Shown: positions 52,572 through 61,956, counted from the first letter of the stretch. The stretch is 64,000 nt of DNA from Paenibacillus sp. 481 (GCF_021223605.1 NZ_CP075175.1:1964001-2028000); one strand, 5' to 3'. The notes: generated by a model from the sequence alone, not told the origin. Translations and numbers: made by a program.

Positions 52572-53746
52572 ATTAACTCTTCTTTTTTTCGTAGAGCAGC
52601 ACACACGGAGTTGATTTTGCGAATAGTCTCAACGCCAATCAGTTCGTTGTTGTTAAGGAGTAATTCCGTTACGTGGTGGAAGCTATCGAACGCTTCTTCA
52701 CGTTTTGAAATGTAGGTATACTTCTCTACGCTCGTCAAGTAGGCGTCAACTGCGCAATCAAACTCTGCTAAAGCCGATAATACATGCCCTTTTATTCTAT
52801 AATAGCGAGCAATTTCAGCTCCTACCATCGGCGTTAAAAAAACGATCCCCTGTATCTTATCATCGTAGGAAAACAATTTTTGAGCTGCGGCAATGTCATC
52901 ATTTTGCAGATGAATTTCAAGCAGCCCCGTTACAATGTGAATAAAATTATTGTCCGCTGCATCTTGCAAACAGGCAGTTAGCTCAATCTTTGCAAAGGCA
53001 GTGTTACCAACTTTACTTTCAACTAAGGCGTTAGCCACTCGGTGTTTTTCAGCACTTCCGGCAAATTTGAAAGTGATATATTTGTTGTAATAATGTTTGC
53101 ACTCATCATAACGTGTCAAACTGTAAGCATGAACCGCCAGCTTGTAGTACAGCAAAATTTTTTCGTCGTGTGAAAGGAAATTTTTATAATTTAAGATGTG
53201 TTTCCCATATTGATACGTGGACTCCAATCGAGTAAAGTCGTTTCGTTCTATGAAGTACGATTGCAATTGTCCCTTCGCTAGATACAGCATGACTCCGTGA
53301 TCACGGGAATAATCAATAATGGTTTGAAACAACAAATATTTTAGTGCTGGCTCGGCTTTACAGGTGGTTGTTATATCGTAAAGTTTCTCGATTGCGTCAA
53401 AGCTATCTTCGTTTGGGGACTCTAAATATTTGATGGCTATTTTTGAAGCTAGTGAAGCGCTGCCTAATGATATAACTTCTTCTAAAATCGAAAGCAGTAT
53501 ATCAATTCTTGGAACGACACAGATGTAGTGTTCGACAGTCACTTCATATGGAGTGTTCAAGGATTTGGCAATGTTTTGAATAGTGGCGTACTCTGATCGC
53601 TTAATCTCCCCATTTTCAATTCTTGCAATCGTTGTGCGATGAACTCCTGACAGTTCTTGTAGTTGGGGGACAGACAAATCTGCGTCTATTCTGTGCTGTC
53701 TAAGGAGATCGCCTATAGTTAAATATAGTTGCGAACCCGTGGACAT
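52568..53746 (-). CDS. HTH-TPR regulator 3, putative peptide receptor
   Basis: A 392-residue paralogue of regulators 1 and 2. The XRE HTH (IGDLLRQHRIDADLSVPQLQ, then GVHRTTIARIENG) is at residues 11-47. The helical TPR-like domain (about 75-385) holds LYDITTTCKAEPALKYLLFQ, then TIIDYSRDHG, YLAKGQLQSYFIERND and the typical TPR spacing. Length and layout match AimR- and PlcR-like receptors (about 380-400 residues). GGAGGG precedes the ATG. Its stop codon overlaps the pro-peptide start, and both end at one terminator. The regulated target is not known; adjacent secreted paralogues are candidates. Confidence 0.83.
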   Translation of the reverse strand: MSTGSQLYLTIGDLLRQHRIDADLSVPQLQELSGVHRTTIARIENGEIKRSEYATIQNIAKSLNTPYEVTVEHYICVVPRIDILLSILEEVISLGSASLASKIAIKYLESPNEDSFDAIEKLYDITTTCKAEPALKYLLFQTIIDYSRDHGVMLYLAKGQLQSYFIERNDFTRLESTYQYGKHILNYKNFLSHDEKILLYYKLAVHAYSLTRYDECKHYYNKYITFKFAGSAEKHRVANALVESKVGNTAFAKIELTACLQDAADNNFIHIVTGLLEIHLQNDDIAAAQKLFSYDDKIQGIVFLTPMVGAEIARYYRIKGHVLSALAEFDCAVDAYLTSVEKYTYISKREEAFDSFHHVTELLLNNNELIGVETIRKINSVCAALRKKEELI

Positions 53747-53816
53747 ATGCGTGCCCTCCTTTTGACATGAAATAATGGTATATAGTTCACCGTGTTTTAC
53801 CTATCTCGTAAATCGA

Positions 53817-53848
53817 AAACAAAAAGGCACCGCTATAAAAGCAGTGCC
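53817..53848 (-). terminator. Terminator of the amidohydrolase gene
   Basis: On the minus strand GGCACTGC / GCGGTGCC followed by TTTTTGTTTT. Confidence 0.85.
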
Positions 53849-53905
53849 TAGTGCGGGTAATTTAAAGTTCCTCCATCGATAAACATATTTATCACATGCA
53901 GTCTC

Positions 53906-55375
53906 TTATTTCTTCTTACGAGAACGCGAGAATTCCTCAATGACAGGATACGTCTTCACCATGTTAGTGAGCGCTGTCTTATCGAGCAAATGCCCATTCA
54001 TCACAACCGCATGAATACGAGTTGTGTTGCGAATATCCGTCAGCGGATTAGCGTCTAGTAAGACGAGATCCGCCTGTTTCCCTGCCTCAACCGTGCCTTG
54101 CTGATCCTCATTTTCCAAGTAGCGTGCTGGGTTGATCGTAGCGGACTGCAGAGCTTGCAGCGGGCTAAGCCCCGCTTTAACTAGCAGCTGTAATTCCTCA
54201 TGTAAACTAAAGCCGTAATATAAATTTTGCATGCCATACGTCACGTCAGAACCAGCCATAATCGGAACACCCGCCTGATTCATTTTGCGAACTAAATCCA
54301 AATTAATCTGCTCCATTTTCTTAAGAAGAACACCCGCTTTTTTATCTTTTAGCGACTGTTTGATGATCTGAGCCCATTGCTGTTGAATAGCTGGCTGAAT
54401 AAATCGAATACGCTCATCCGGAGCCAATGTATTTAAACTTGTCATCGTGACAAGCGTGGGAACTTGATACGTCTCGTTCTTTTTAAAAATTTCAAACAGT
54501 TTCCCAGCTTCCACAGCATCATACTGTGCTGCTGCTTGAAGTTCATATTCATAGTAAAGCAAATGATCTTTGTCGAGAGCGCCTTGTTCTGCTTGCTTCA
54601 CAAATCGATTGAATAGGCCTGATTGTTTAGAAGCCGTAGCTATGTGCATACCGTGCAAATGCTCAAAGCTTCTCATACCGTCATTAGAAGCTACTCCTGC
54701 TCCTACGGTAAAAGGTAAATGACCGCTAATCGGTAGCTGCTGCTTGTTTGCTTCGTCAACAACAGCCTTATACATGTTCTCCGAAATGTGAGAGTAAATT
54801 TTAACATGATCCACCTTGTATGATTTCAACTGCCGCACCGCTTTACGGGCTTCTGCTTCAGTTTGCAAATTGTATTGATGCGGTGGCACCTGATTATTCG
54901 GAAATTTATTAACGACTTTGCCGGAATACACGATGCGGGGAGTTAACGTGCCTTTTTGATTTAGTTTGTGTGTTATTTGAACATGATGGAGACTAGAGCC
55001 CATATCTCTAACGCCCGTCACTCCATTTGCCAAAAAGTGAGGCACGGCGCTATCCATATAATTATCCATATGCACGTGCATATCCCACAAGCCTGGAATG
55101 AGATACTTCCCCGAGGCTTTAATAATACGAGCTTTATCAGGAACATCGATATCACTCGTATCATCAATGCGTGCGATTTGGTTGTCTGTGACTACAACCG
55201 ATTGATTCGGCTTAAGCTTCCCTGTCTTCACATCTACTATAGTAACATCCTGCACAATAAGGCTGGTGTTCTCGGTCGGCTTCGGCGGCACAATCATAGC
55301 ATGACTCGTTTGCGCCAACATTCCCGATAGCATGATTACAATCAACATTTTTACACTGTTCTTAAACAAATACAT
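53906..55375 (-). CDS. Secreted amidohydrolase-family protein
   Basis: A 489-residue exported metal-dependent hydrolase. The signal segment (residues 8-27, VKMLIVIMLSGMLAQTSHA) leads to a composite beta-domain (VTIVDVKTGKLKPNQSVVV) and the metal motif LIPGLWDMHVHMDN. Other metal residues are expected in KIYSHIS, ISGHLPFTV and AGSDVTYGM. The end domain has ATINPARYLENEDQQGTVEAGKQADLVLLDANPL. Relatives include exported imidazolonepropionase- and prolidase-like enzymes. The substrate is unknown; peptide or amide hydrolysis outside the cell would be compatible with the neighbouring peptide cassette, but this is speculation. Confidence 0.85.
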   Translation of the reverse strand: MYLFKNSVKMLIVIMLSGMLAQTSHAMIVPPKPTENTSLIVQDVTIVDVKTGKLKPNQSVVVTDNQIARIDDTSDIDVPDKARIIKASGKYLIPGLWDMHVHMDNYMDSAVPHFLANGVTGVRDMGSSLHHVQITHKLNQKGTLTPRIVYSGKVVNKFPNNQVPPHQYNLQTEAEARKAVRQLKSYKVDHVKIYSHISENMYKAVVDEANKQQLPISGHLPFTVGAGVASNDGMRSFEHLHGMHIATASKQSGLFNRFVKQAEQGALDKDHLLYYEYELQAAAQYDAVEAGKLFEIFKKNETYQVPTLVTMTSLNTLAPDERIRFIQPAIQQQWAQIIKQSLKDKKAGVLLKKMEQINLDLVRKMNQAGVPIMAGSDVTYGMQNLYYGFSLHEELQLLVKAGLSPLQALQSATINPARYLENEDQQGTVEAGKQADLVLLDANPLTDIRNTTRIHAVVMNGHLLDKTALTNMVKTYPVIEEFSRSRKKK

Positions 55376-55438
55376 TCACCCTTTTCCCTAATATGTGTTC
55401 ACACCAATCAGATGTCTAAGGGTGAATATACCTGCTCA

Positions 55439-55484
55439 TTTGTCATATGGCATAGTGACAAACTGTCATAAGACGAATATGACA
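55439..55484. promoter_or_regulatory. Two adjacent inverted repeats upstream of the amidohydrolase
   Basis: TTTGTCA-N10-TGACAAA (55439-55462) and TGTCATA-N7-TATGACA (55464-55484) give four TGTCA half sites in 46 bp. They look like a double operator. Confidence 0.5.
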
Positions 55485-55497
55485 CGATATGTAGCTG

Positions 55498-56514
55498 TTA
55501 TCTCGTCTCCAACATTTTAAACTGCCAGAACTCTCCCTTACTATTAATCACTCCGCGAATGGAAGGCTGCCCTTGCTTCGTGAACGTGTACATATCTAAC
55601 TTCACATCTACGCTAGTTCCACTTAACTGAACATTAAATAGCTGTTGAACCATGGAATTTGCCGCATTTATCGCCTGCTCACTTGAATAGAAAGGAACAG
55701 CAAACACGTCTTTTTTCGTTTGCCCTTGCTTAGGTGCGATGTACTTATTTTTGGCCAAAATAGATACGACATTGCCCATGTTTGCCTCAATATTGACGAC
55801 ATAATCCGCCTTTAGATCATATAGCTTCCATAGGTCAACACTACCGACTTGCACGCGCAGCGCCTTATCAAAAGCCACATCTTTGCCCGAAAACTGCTTT
55901 ATCGCCGTTTTTGCCGTATCCAGTGCACTCTTCTCGACACCGTTTACCGCATATTCAGTCGACACATACGTAATCAGATTACTCTTTGCATTCACTTCCA
56001 CAAACAATTTATTATTGCCCATAAAGGAATACCTATCTGTATTTGAAAAATGAGCTTTACTGCGCGTTATCTTATCGAACGTATACGTTCGCTTAGCATC
56101 CATTTGTTGCAAATGACCTTTTACCATATCCATTAAAGAAGGGTCTACTTCGTGCAGCTTAAACTGCACATTAACCGAACGTACCTTGCCAGACTGCTCG
56201 ACTGTGACATCGACATCTTTTTCCTTCGAATAAATCACATACCGATTATCTGGCAATAACACGACCTCATTCAGCTCTACTACCTTATTAGGTGCAATTT
56301 CTCTTATTGCTTGTAATGCAGCATCCTTAACATGGGCATCTATATGAGATATGGTCAGCTCATTATGCTCAGACTCGCGTTCAGTCATCGTTTCCACTTC
56401 TTGTGAAGCTGTTTGTTTCGATGCAGCTGACACGTTAGTTGCATACAAAGGAACTGTTGACAGCAATAAGCCTGTGACCGTTAGTGTGGTAAGAAACAAC
56501 CGATAAGATTTCAT
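55498..56514 (-). CDS. Secreted PepSY-like protein, paralogue 3
   Basis: A 338-residue exported protein. The signal peptide (residues 1-31, MKSYRLFLTTLTVTGLLLST onward to NVSAA) is followed by a Glu-rich linker and the family helix-strand repeats (KDAALQAIREIAPNKVVELN, VDPSLMDMVKGHLQQMDAKR, LDTAKTAIKQFSGKDVAFDK). It ends with IRGVINSKGEFWQF, the same signature as paralogue 2. No terminator is seen between it and the amidohydrolase 122 bp downstream, so the two may be co-transcribed. Function unknown. The similarity among the three copies is modest, so duplication is not recent. Confidence 0.72.
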   Translation of the reverse strand: MKSYRLFLTTLTVTGLLLSTVPLYATNVSAASKQTASQEVETMTERESEHNELTISHIDAHVKDAALQAIREIAPNKVVELNEVVLLPDNRYVIYSKEKDVDVTVEQSGKVRSVNVQFKLHEVDPSLMDMVKGHLQQMDAKRTYTFDKITRSKAHFSNTDRYSFMGNNKLFVEVNAKSNLITYVSTEYAVNGVEKSALDTAKTAIKQFSGKDVAFDKALRVQVGSVDLWKLYDLKADYVVNIEANMGNVVSILAKNKYIAPKQGQTKKDVFAVPFYSSEQAINAANSMVQQLFNVQLSGTSVDVKLDMYTFTKQGQPSIRGVINSKGEFWQFKMLETR

Positions 56515-56692
56515 ATTTGCTATCCTCCTGAATTCGTTATACCGTTAAATCGTTGAATCGTGAAACCGCGAAAATATTAACTCGTTATACGTTTAAGCCA
56601 TACTTCTAATAACGAAGTATCCTACCATAACTTTCATACCATTTCATCCCAACATTTGCAACAGTGTTGAATCATTCCCATCTGTACATGGA
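56515..56692. other. Gap upstream of paralogue 3
   Basis: No gene. AT-rich, with CGTTATACCGTTAAATCGTTGAATCG-like short repeats near 56536-56570. Confidence 0.4.
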
Positions 56693-56755
56693 AAATAAAA
56701 AACACTTGCTCCTTTTACTGACTAACTGATTAGCAGTAAAAACAAGCAAGTGTTT
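56693..56755 (-). terminator. Terminator of the YxeA-family gene
   Basis: Long stem AAACACTTGCT / AGCAAGTGTTT with an inner CAGTAAAA/TTTTACTG stem and a T run on the minus strand. Confidence 0.85.
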
Positions 56756-56834
56756 ATGAATGAGCATGTACGATCTAGAATGAGCTAGAGTGAGCTATAG
56801 TAAGATAGGATAAGCTGGGCTTATTTGAAATGAG

Positions 56835-57239
56835 TTAGTTCGTCATTTGTACTGTGTTGTCCATCTTCTCTTTAGCCTTTTGCGGTATTTCCTCAGATTG
56901 AATTTCTTCATAGGTGGCTACTTCGTGATTTCCTCTATCATCTGTATACTCCCTTACATGCACAAGGAGATAAGCATTTTGTTTCAAGTTTTTATGCGCG
57001 CTAAATGTAATTGGCGTCTCTGTGCCATCTTTATCATACGCTTTTAGTTGATAGTAATAACGTGACGAGTCCTCGTCCGCACCTTGCTTATCCCCATTGT
57101 TCGTAATTTGAACGTACATTTTCGTGGCACCCCATTGCTGCTTCACCTTTGCGAGGTCTACTCCCGAGAGCACCAATCCAGCACCCAGCACGACACCAAA
57201 TACGACAACAACCATCAATGCAATCGCGACTTTTTTCAA
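56835..57239 (-). CDS. YxeA-family secreted or membrane-anchored protein
   Basis: A 134-residue member of the DUF1093/YxeA family. A hydrophobic N-terminus (residues 3-26, VAIALMVVVVFGVVLGAGLV) is followed by the OB-fold-like core with MYVQITNNGDKQ, YYYQLKAYDKDGTETPITFS, KNLKQNAYLLVHV and the C-terminal YEEIQSEEIPQKAKEKM. YxeA genes often accompany ABC transporters for antimicrobial peptides; none is adjacent here. I choose a TTG at 57239 because AAGGTGA lies five bases before it; a GTG at 57248 overlaps that site. Confidence 0.8.
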   Translation of the reverse strand: MKKVAIALMVVVVFGVVLGAGLVLSGVDLAKVKQQWGATKMYVQITNNGDKQGADEDSSRYYYQLKAYDKDGTETPITFSAHKNLKQNAYLLVHVREYTDDRGNHEVATYEEIQSEEIPQKAKEKMDNTVQMTN

Positions 57240-57555
57240 TTGGTTCACCTTCTATATATTGTGATATTTCGTATATTAGCACAGCCCCTCCGATCTACAC
57301 ATTTATTTGCATGACAACATCCTTTCATTAATGTCACGATACGTGTTTAAAAAATGCATAACCGCAAAATGTAAGGGTTTACATAAAGCTTTTGTATTAA
57401 AAACATATTTTTTTGGATAAAAATACGCAAAAAAGATCGCGTTATCATATAAATATTACCATTTATTGTTTGGTTTTCTATATTCAAATCCGTACGTTGT
57501 ATTTATAATGTTTGAAAAGCATTCCTATTTTCCAGTTGAAAGGAAGTTGATATCT
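57240..57555. other. Intergenic region between YxeA and glutamate dehydrogenase genes
   Basis: Divergent promoters expected. A palindrome ATGTAA-GGGT-TTACAT (57369-57384) is cre-like but lacks the central CG. The region 57390-57470 is very AT-rich. Confidence 0.45.
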
Positions 57556-58821
57556 ATGAAAACCGCACAAATCGAGCAGACAGAAACGCTAAATCCGTAC
57601 GAAATCGCGAAACAGCAAATTGATGCAGCAGCGACTAAGCTACAACTCCCTCTGCATATTACAGAATTGCTCAAACGACCAAAGCGCGTACTCACTGTCA
57701 ACTTTCCCGTACAAATGGATGATGGCACGGTACGCATTTTTGAAGGCTACCGTTCCCAGCATAACGATGCTATCGGGCCAACAAAAGGTGGCATTCGCTT
57801 CCACCCCGATGTAACGCTGGATGAAGTTAAAGCGCTATCCATGTGGATGACATTCAAATGTGGCGTTGTCGGCTTGCCTTACGGCGGCGGTAAAGGTGGC
57901 GTTATATGCGACCCGCGCACATTGAGCAAGCGCGAACTCGAGCGTTTGAGCCGTGCTTTTATGGAAGCAATTGCTGACATTGTCGGCCCTGAACGTGATA
58001 TCCCCGCACCAGACGTATATACGACACCAGAAATTATGGGCTGGATGATGGATACGTACAGCCGCCTTAAAGGACATTATTCTCCAGGCGTCATTACAGG
58101 GAAGCCGATTATCGTAGGCGGCTCTCAAGGACGTACGAACGCTACGGCGCAAGGTTGCGTATACGCGATTCGCTCCGCACTGCAAGACATCGGCCTACCG
58201 ATTGAACAAGCGACTGTCGCGGTTCAAGGCTTCGGCAACGCGGGACGCATTGCAGCACGGCTGTTAGCTGAACTTGGTTGTAAAATCATCGCCGTAAGTG
58301 ATTCACGTGGCGGTATCTACGATCCAAACGGATTGCAAATTGACCGTGTGGAACAATTGAAAGACGAATCATCTATCGCTAATTATGGCCCATCGTGTCA
58401 TATCACGAACGAGCAATTGCTAGAGCTTGATGTAGATATCCTTATTCCAGCTGCGCTTGAGAACGTAATTACGCAGGAAAATGCAGCACGCATCAAGGCA
58501 CGTATCGTGGCAGAGGCAGCAAATGGCCCTACGACGCCAGAAGCAGACAGCATCTTGAGCAAAAAGGGTACCATCGTCATTCCGGATATTTTGGCGAATG
58601 CTGGTGGAGTTACGGTGTCGTACTTTGAATGGGTACAGAACTTAATGAACTACTACTGGAGCGAAGCCGAAGTATTGGAGAAGCTAGAAACGACGATCGT
58701 ACAGTCGTACGAAGCGGTTCGTGATTTAGCGAAGACGTACGATACGGATCTTCGTACGGCAGCGTATATGATTTCGCTTAAGCGCGTTACCGAGGCAATG
58801 CAAGCTCGCGGTTGGGTGTAA
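57556..58821 (+). CDS. gudB: NAD-dependent glutamate dehydrogenase
   Basis: Catabolic oxidative deamination of glutamate to 2-oxoglutarate. The 421 residues match the RocG/GudB class of Bacillota. Substrate and catalytic motifs: IGPTKGGIRFHPDV, MTFKCGVVGLPYGGGKGGV (catalytic Lys) and DIPAPDVYTT (catalytic Asp). The NAD domain has VAVQGFGNAGRIAARLLAEL. Then AEAANGPTTPEAD and ILANAGGVTVSYFEWVQN follow. The ATG at 57556 is preceded by AAAGGAAG; the open frame extends 30 codons upstream without homology. Whether it is GudB or RocG cannot be told without arginine-catabolism neighbours. Confidence 0.93.
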   Translation: MKTAQIEQTETLNPYEIAKQQIDAAATKLQLPLHITELLKRPKRVLTVNFPVQMDDGTVRIFEGYRSQHNDAIGPTKGGIRFHPDVTLDEVKALSMWMTFKCGVVGLPYGGGKGGVICDPRTLSKRELERLSRAFMEAIADIVGPERDIPAPDVYTTPEIMGWMMDTYSRLKGHYSPGVITGKPIIVGGSQGRTNATAQGCVYAIRSALQDIGLPIEQATVAVQGFGNAGRIAARLLAELGCKIIAVSDSRGGIYDPNGLQIDRVEQLKDESSIANYGPSCHITNEQLLELDVDILIPAALENVITQENAARIKARIVAEAANGPTTPEADSILSKKGTIVIPDILANAGGVTVSYFEWVQNLMNYYWSEAEVLEKLETTIVQSYEAVRDLAKTYDTDLRTAAYMISLKRVTEAMQARGWV

Positions 58822-58884
58822 ATTGAGGATTGAATTTTTATAAATTTTCATAGTAGATACAATAGCTTGGATCAAGCCGTTTCG

Positions 58885-58944
58885 TGAGAAGAGGGATGTC
58901 TCGAAAGTCGTTGAACATGACGACAGGGCATCTCTCTTCTCATT
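58885..58944 (+). terminator. Terminator of glutamate dehydrogenase
   Basis: GAGAAGAGGGATG / CATCTCTCTTCTC stem with inner TCGT/ACGA, followed by ATTTTG. Confidence 0.8.
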
Positions 58945-58950
58945 TTGCGG

Positions 58951-59199
58951 CTAATGACTATCGTTGCGGACACAGTGAGCCTCTATTAAGTAAGTAGACA
59001 CAGTCTTTAATTGGTCACCAGTAAACGTATAATCCCTCTCAAAGAATAGATACCAATTAAATCTCGAAACTTTACCAATACGCATGGCTACAGGAGTGCT
59101 AGATGTACGCCCTCCCGTCTCAATTTTGAAGTATGAGCTTCGATTATTACATGCTGATTTTGCAACAACTTTTTGCGTTTTAGACCCTCGGTACTGCAT
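58951..59199 (-). CDS. Hypothetical small protein, doubtful
   Basis: An 82-codon frame with balanced composition (SRFNWYLFFERDYTFTGDQL), no signal peptide, no membrane helix and no convincing ribosome site (GACCT directly before ATG). It could be the degraded end of a larger gene. I do not recognise the family. Confidence 0.3.
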   Translation of the reverse strand: MQYRGSKTQKVVAKSACNNRSSYFKIETGGRTSSTPVAMRIGKVSRFNWYLFFERDYTFTGDQLKTVSTYLIEAHCVRNDSH

Positions 59200-60051
59200 A
59201 GGTCATTTGCGAGGCTGCTTCATTATAGGACCTTCCTTTTCGTAATTATAGACCGGACATTCTTTTTATTCCTTTATCGCATTATCTAGCTGCACTTTTT
59301 AAGACTCTCTTTATAAGGAGCAGTAGTTCATCGTTGCTGCACATCATTTCCCTACACCACTTGTGCACAAATTATCTGATTGAGAGTATACAGCAATGCG
59401 CAAAGCTATCCTTTTTTTTGATTACCTTGCGACATATAAAAATAAAAAACGCCTGCAATAGCAGAACGTTATACCTAGTACTTTATCTATTTAACAGGGG
59501 AATTCAAACTCAATGTTATGGTTATGATGTAGATAAATACTTATATGCACCGTTAAAATGGCCCTTGATGTTGGCGTTTAAAAAAACCTTCAATTTTATC
59601 GAGTGTTATAGTATCCATGATGTGGTTTTTTTCTTGTGTTTTCTTAGTCCTTAGATACGGCGTGAAAATTTATGCAGGATGGATGTAATGGCTTGTACTA
59701 ACTCTTCTTGTGAAGAAAAGCTTTCGTTTTAACGACGATAATTTCAACGCCGAATTTATTTAGAAACCTCATTGCAACGACAACTCTCCTTCATCACCAT
59801 ATTGAAAATTACATGAAATTATATAAATATTGGGTATTCGACAACAACCTAGGTCTTCCTCCTTATTTTCAGAGCTAGTTACGACTTTAATCCCCTTTTC
59901 TTCATACAATAACGTGATGACAATCATTTACTAGCGAATATACGTTCCATTTTGTAGTTATATTTTTCTAGGAAAAAGCCTTATAATGTGAAGTAGTACA
60001 TATGTAAAATGTCGTCATACACTTAGCTCCACTTAGAAAGAAGTTGAATAT
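59200..60051. other. 850-bp stretch without a supported gene
   Basis: AT-rich and without ribosome-site-preceded ORFs. On the minus strand a 21-codon frame near 59557-59622 (MDTITLDKIEGFFKRQHQGP, then F) looks gene-like and may be a gene scrap. No clear repeats. Confidence 0.45.
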
Positions 60052-61890
60052 ATGGGATTATTCAATCGAATCAATCAAAAAAAAGAACGCTTATTATCGT
60101 TTCAAAATACACGAGCCATCATTCAAGTGTGGAAACATGCCTATCGTCCATTTTTACTATTCGAACTTGTATATAAGCTGCTTACACTTGGATTGTTTAT
60201 TCCGTTTATGTCGCTCATTTTTAATAAAATGCTCGATCTTGGCGGGTATAACACCGTAGCCAATCACGATTTACTACGCTTCATATTCAGTAAATACGGG
60301 CTGCTCAGCCTTATCTTAATGGCACCTGTCGCCGTGATGCTCATCTACGTCGAGTTTGCCGTCCTCATTTATATCGCCTATTACGGCGCTAAAGGTCAAA
60401 CCGTTCGCATCCGCCCTGTATTGCTAAAGGCTATGTCACGTCTGTCTGGGTTATGGCGTATCGGTGTATTCGGCTTAACGATGTACTTGCTGCTGTTGTT
60501 CCCGATGCTTAGCGCAGGCTTTGGCTCATCGCTGCTACCTAACATTGTTATTCCGAACTTTATTACAGGCGAATTAATGAAGTCTGGCTTAGGTACAGCC
60601 ATATTTATATTGTTTGCGACATTCGTGTTCGTCTTAAATTTGTTATGTGTATACTCTTTACCTATTCTCGTATTGGAACATACAAACCATTTCTGGTATG
60701 CCGCTCGAAAAAGCATGAAGCTGTTCTGGAAGAGCAAATGGTCCCTGTTCAAAATGATCATCGAGTGGGTCATGCTTTTTGTTGGCTTTTTGCTGTTCGT
60801 GTTTATTCTATTCATCGTCGCACTTAGCTTTCTAGGCGGTAGGGAAATTCCCGAGATGGTCATATTGGGCGGCAGTTGGCTGATTAGTGTGCTCGCCTAT
60901 ACGCTTACGCTTGTGATGACGCCTCTATTTATTACCGTCATTACGAGACTATATTTGCGCTATGCAGGCGAAGGCAGCATTAAGCTCCATTCGGACGACT
61001 TGGATTTGACCGTATGGGAGAAAGGCGAGCAGCGTCGTTATTTTGTAAAGCAGCACCGGACTAAATTTGCAACGTTTGGCCTGCTTATTATGATCGCTGT
61101 CGGCTGGGGTGTAACCGCCCAACTAACTCATTTCGGAGAAGCACCGGATAAGTTCACGATTATGGCTCATCGTGGCGATGTCCAATCTGGCGTTGAAAAT
61201 ACGATGCAAGCATTCGATGCTGCTATCGTTGCAGGCGCTGACTACATTGAGCTTGACGTATTGCAAACGAAGGACGGGAAATTAGCCGTTATTCACGATA
61301 TTAATTTAAAGCGGTTGTCTGGGCATAACGTCAATGTATACGATTTGACACTCTCGCAGCTGCAACAATTTCCGCTGCACCAAAATGGGTTTGAAGGTTA
61401 TGTATCTTCGCTTGATGAAGTGCTGACAGCGATGAAGGGACGGGTCAAGCTCAATGTCGAGTTAAAAACTCACGGTTATGAACATGACTTAGTAGGTACG
61501 TTTGTAGACACGATACGACGCCATAAGGCAGAATCGTGGGTTGTCGCGCAGGCCATTGAATACGAGCTCGTTCAGGACTTAAAAAAGGCAGCACCTGAGC
61601 TGAAAGTAGGTTATGTTATTTTCGCCACGTTTGCACGAGACGTGGACTTCAACGCCGACTTTTTCGTGTTAGAAGAGTCATGGGTGAATGCGCGCATTAT
61701 TACTTCGGCTAAATTAAAAGGTAAGCCGCTATACGTCTGGACCGTCAACGATCCAGCAGGCGTGGAGAAATGTTATACGTTAGGTGTGGACGGCATTATT
61801 ACAGATATCACAGCCGAGGCCAAGGAAACGGTCGACCTGCTGCAAGAGCCGTATATCAAGACCGTACTCTCTATTCCTCAGATTCCATAA
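60052..61890 (+). CDS. Membrane-anchored glycerophosphodiester phosphodiesterase
   Basis: A 612-residue protein. The N-terminal half (about 1-350) has eight or so hydrophobic helices, the pattern of the glycerophosphoryl-diester-phosphodiesterase membrane domain. The C-terminal GDPD TIM-barrel (about 368-600) has the catalytic set IMAHRGDVQSGVENTMQAF, YIELDVLQTKDGKLAVIHD and LNVELKTHG, ending with LYVWTVNDP and GVDGIITD. It hydrolyses glycerophosphodiesters from phospholipids or teichoic acid outside the membrane. The ribosome site is weak (AAAGAAG). Monocistronic with a terminator. Confidence 0.92.
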   Translation: MGLFNRINQKKERLLSFQNTRAIIQVWKHAYRPFLLFELVYKLLTLGLFIPFMSLIFNKMLDLGGYNTVANHDLLRFIFSKYGLLSLILMAPVAVMLIYVEFAVLIYIAYYGAKGQTVRIRPVLLKAMSRLSGLWRIGVFGLTMYLLLLFPMLSAGFGSSLLPNIVIPNFITGELMKSGLGTAIFILFATFVFVLNLLCVYSLPILVLEHTNHFWYAARKSMKLFWKSKWSLFKMIIEWVMLFVGFLLFVFILFIVALSFLGGREIPEMVILGGSWLISVLAYTLTLVMTPLFITVITRLYLRYAGEGSIKLHSDDLDLTVWEKGEQRRYFVKQHRTKFATFGLLIMIAVGWGVTAQLTHFGEAPDKFTIMAHRGDVQSGVENTMQAFDAAIVAGADYIELDVLQTKDGKLAVIHDINLKRLSGHNVNVYDLTLSQLQQFPLHQNGFEGYVSSLDEVLTAMKGRVKLNVELKTHGYEHDLVGTFVDTIRRHKAESWVVAQAIEYELVQDLKKAAPELKVGYVIFATFARDVDFNADFFVLEESWVNARIITSAKLKGKPLYVWTVNDPAGVEKCYTLGVDGIITDITAEAKETVDLLQEPYIKTVLSIPQIP

Positions 61891-61893
61891 AAC

Positions 61894-61940
61894 AAACCCG
61901 GCGCTGTATACGGACATTCCATCCGCAACAGACCGGGTTT
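61894..61940. terminator. Bidirectional terminator
   Basis: AAACCCGG / CCGGGTTT stem with an inner CGGA/TCCG pairing, between convergent genes. Confidence 0.8.
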
Positions 61941-61956
61941 ATATATAAGCTATGAA

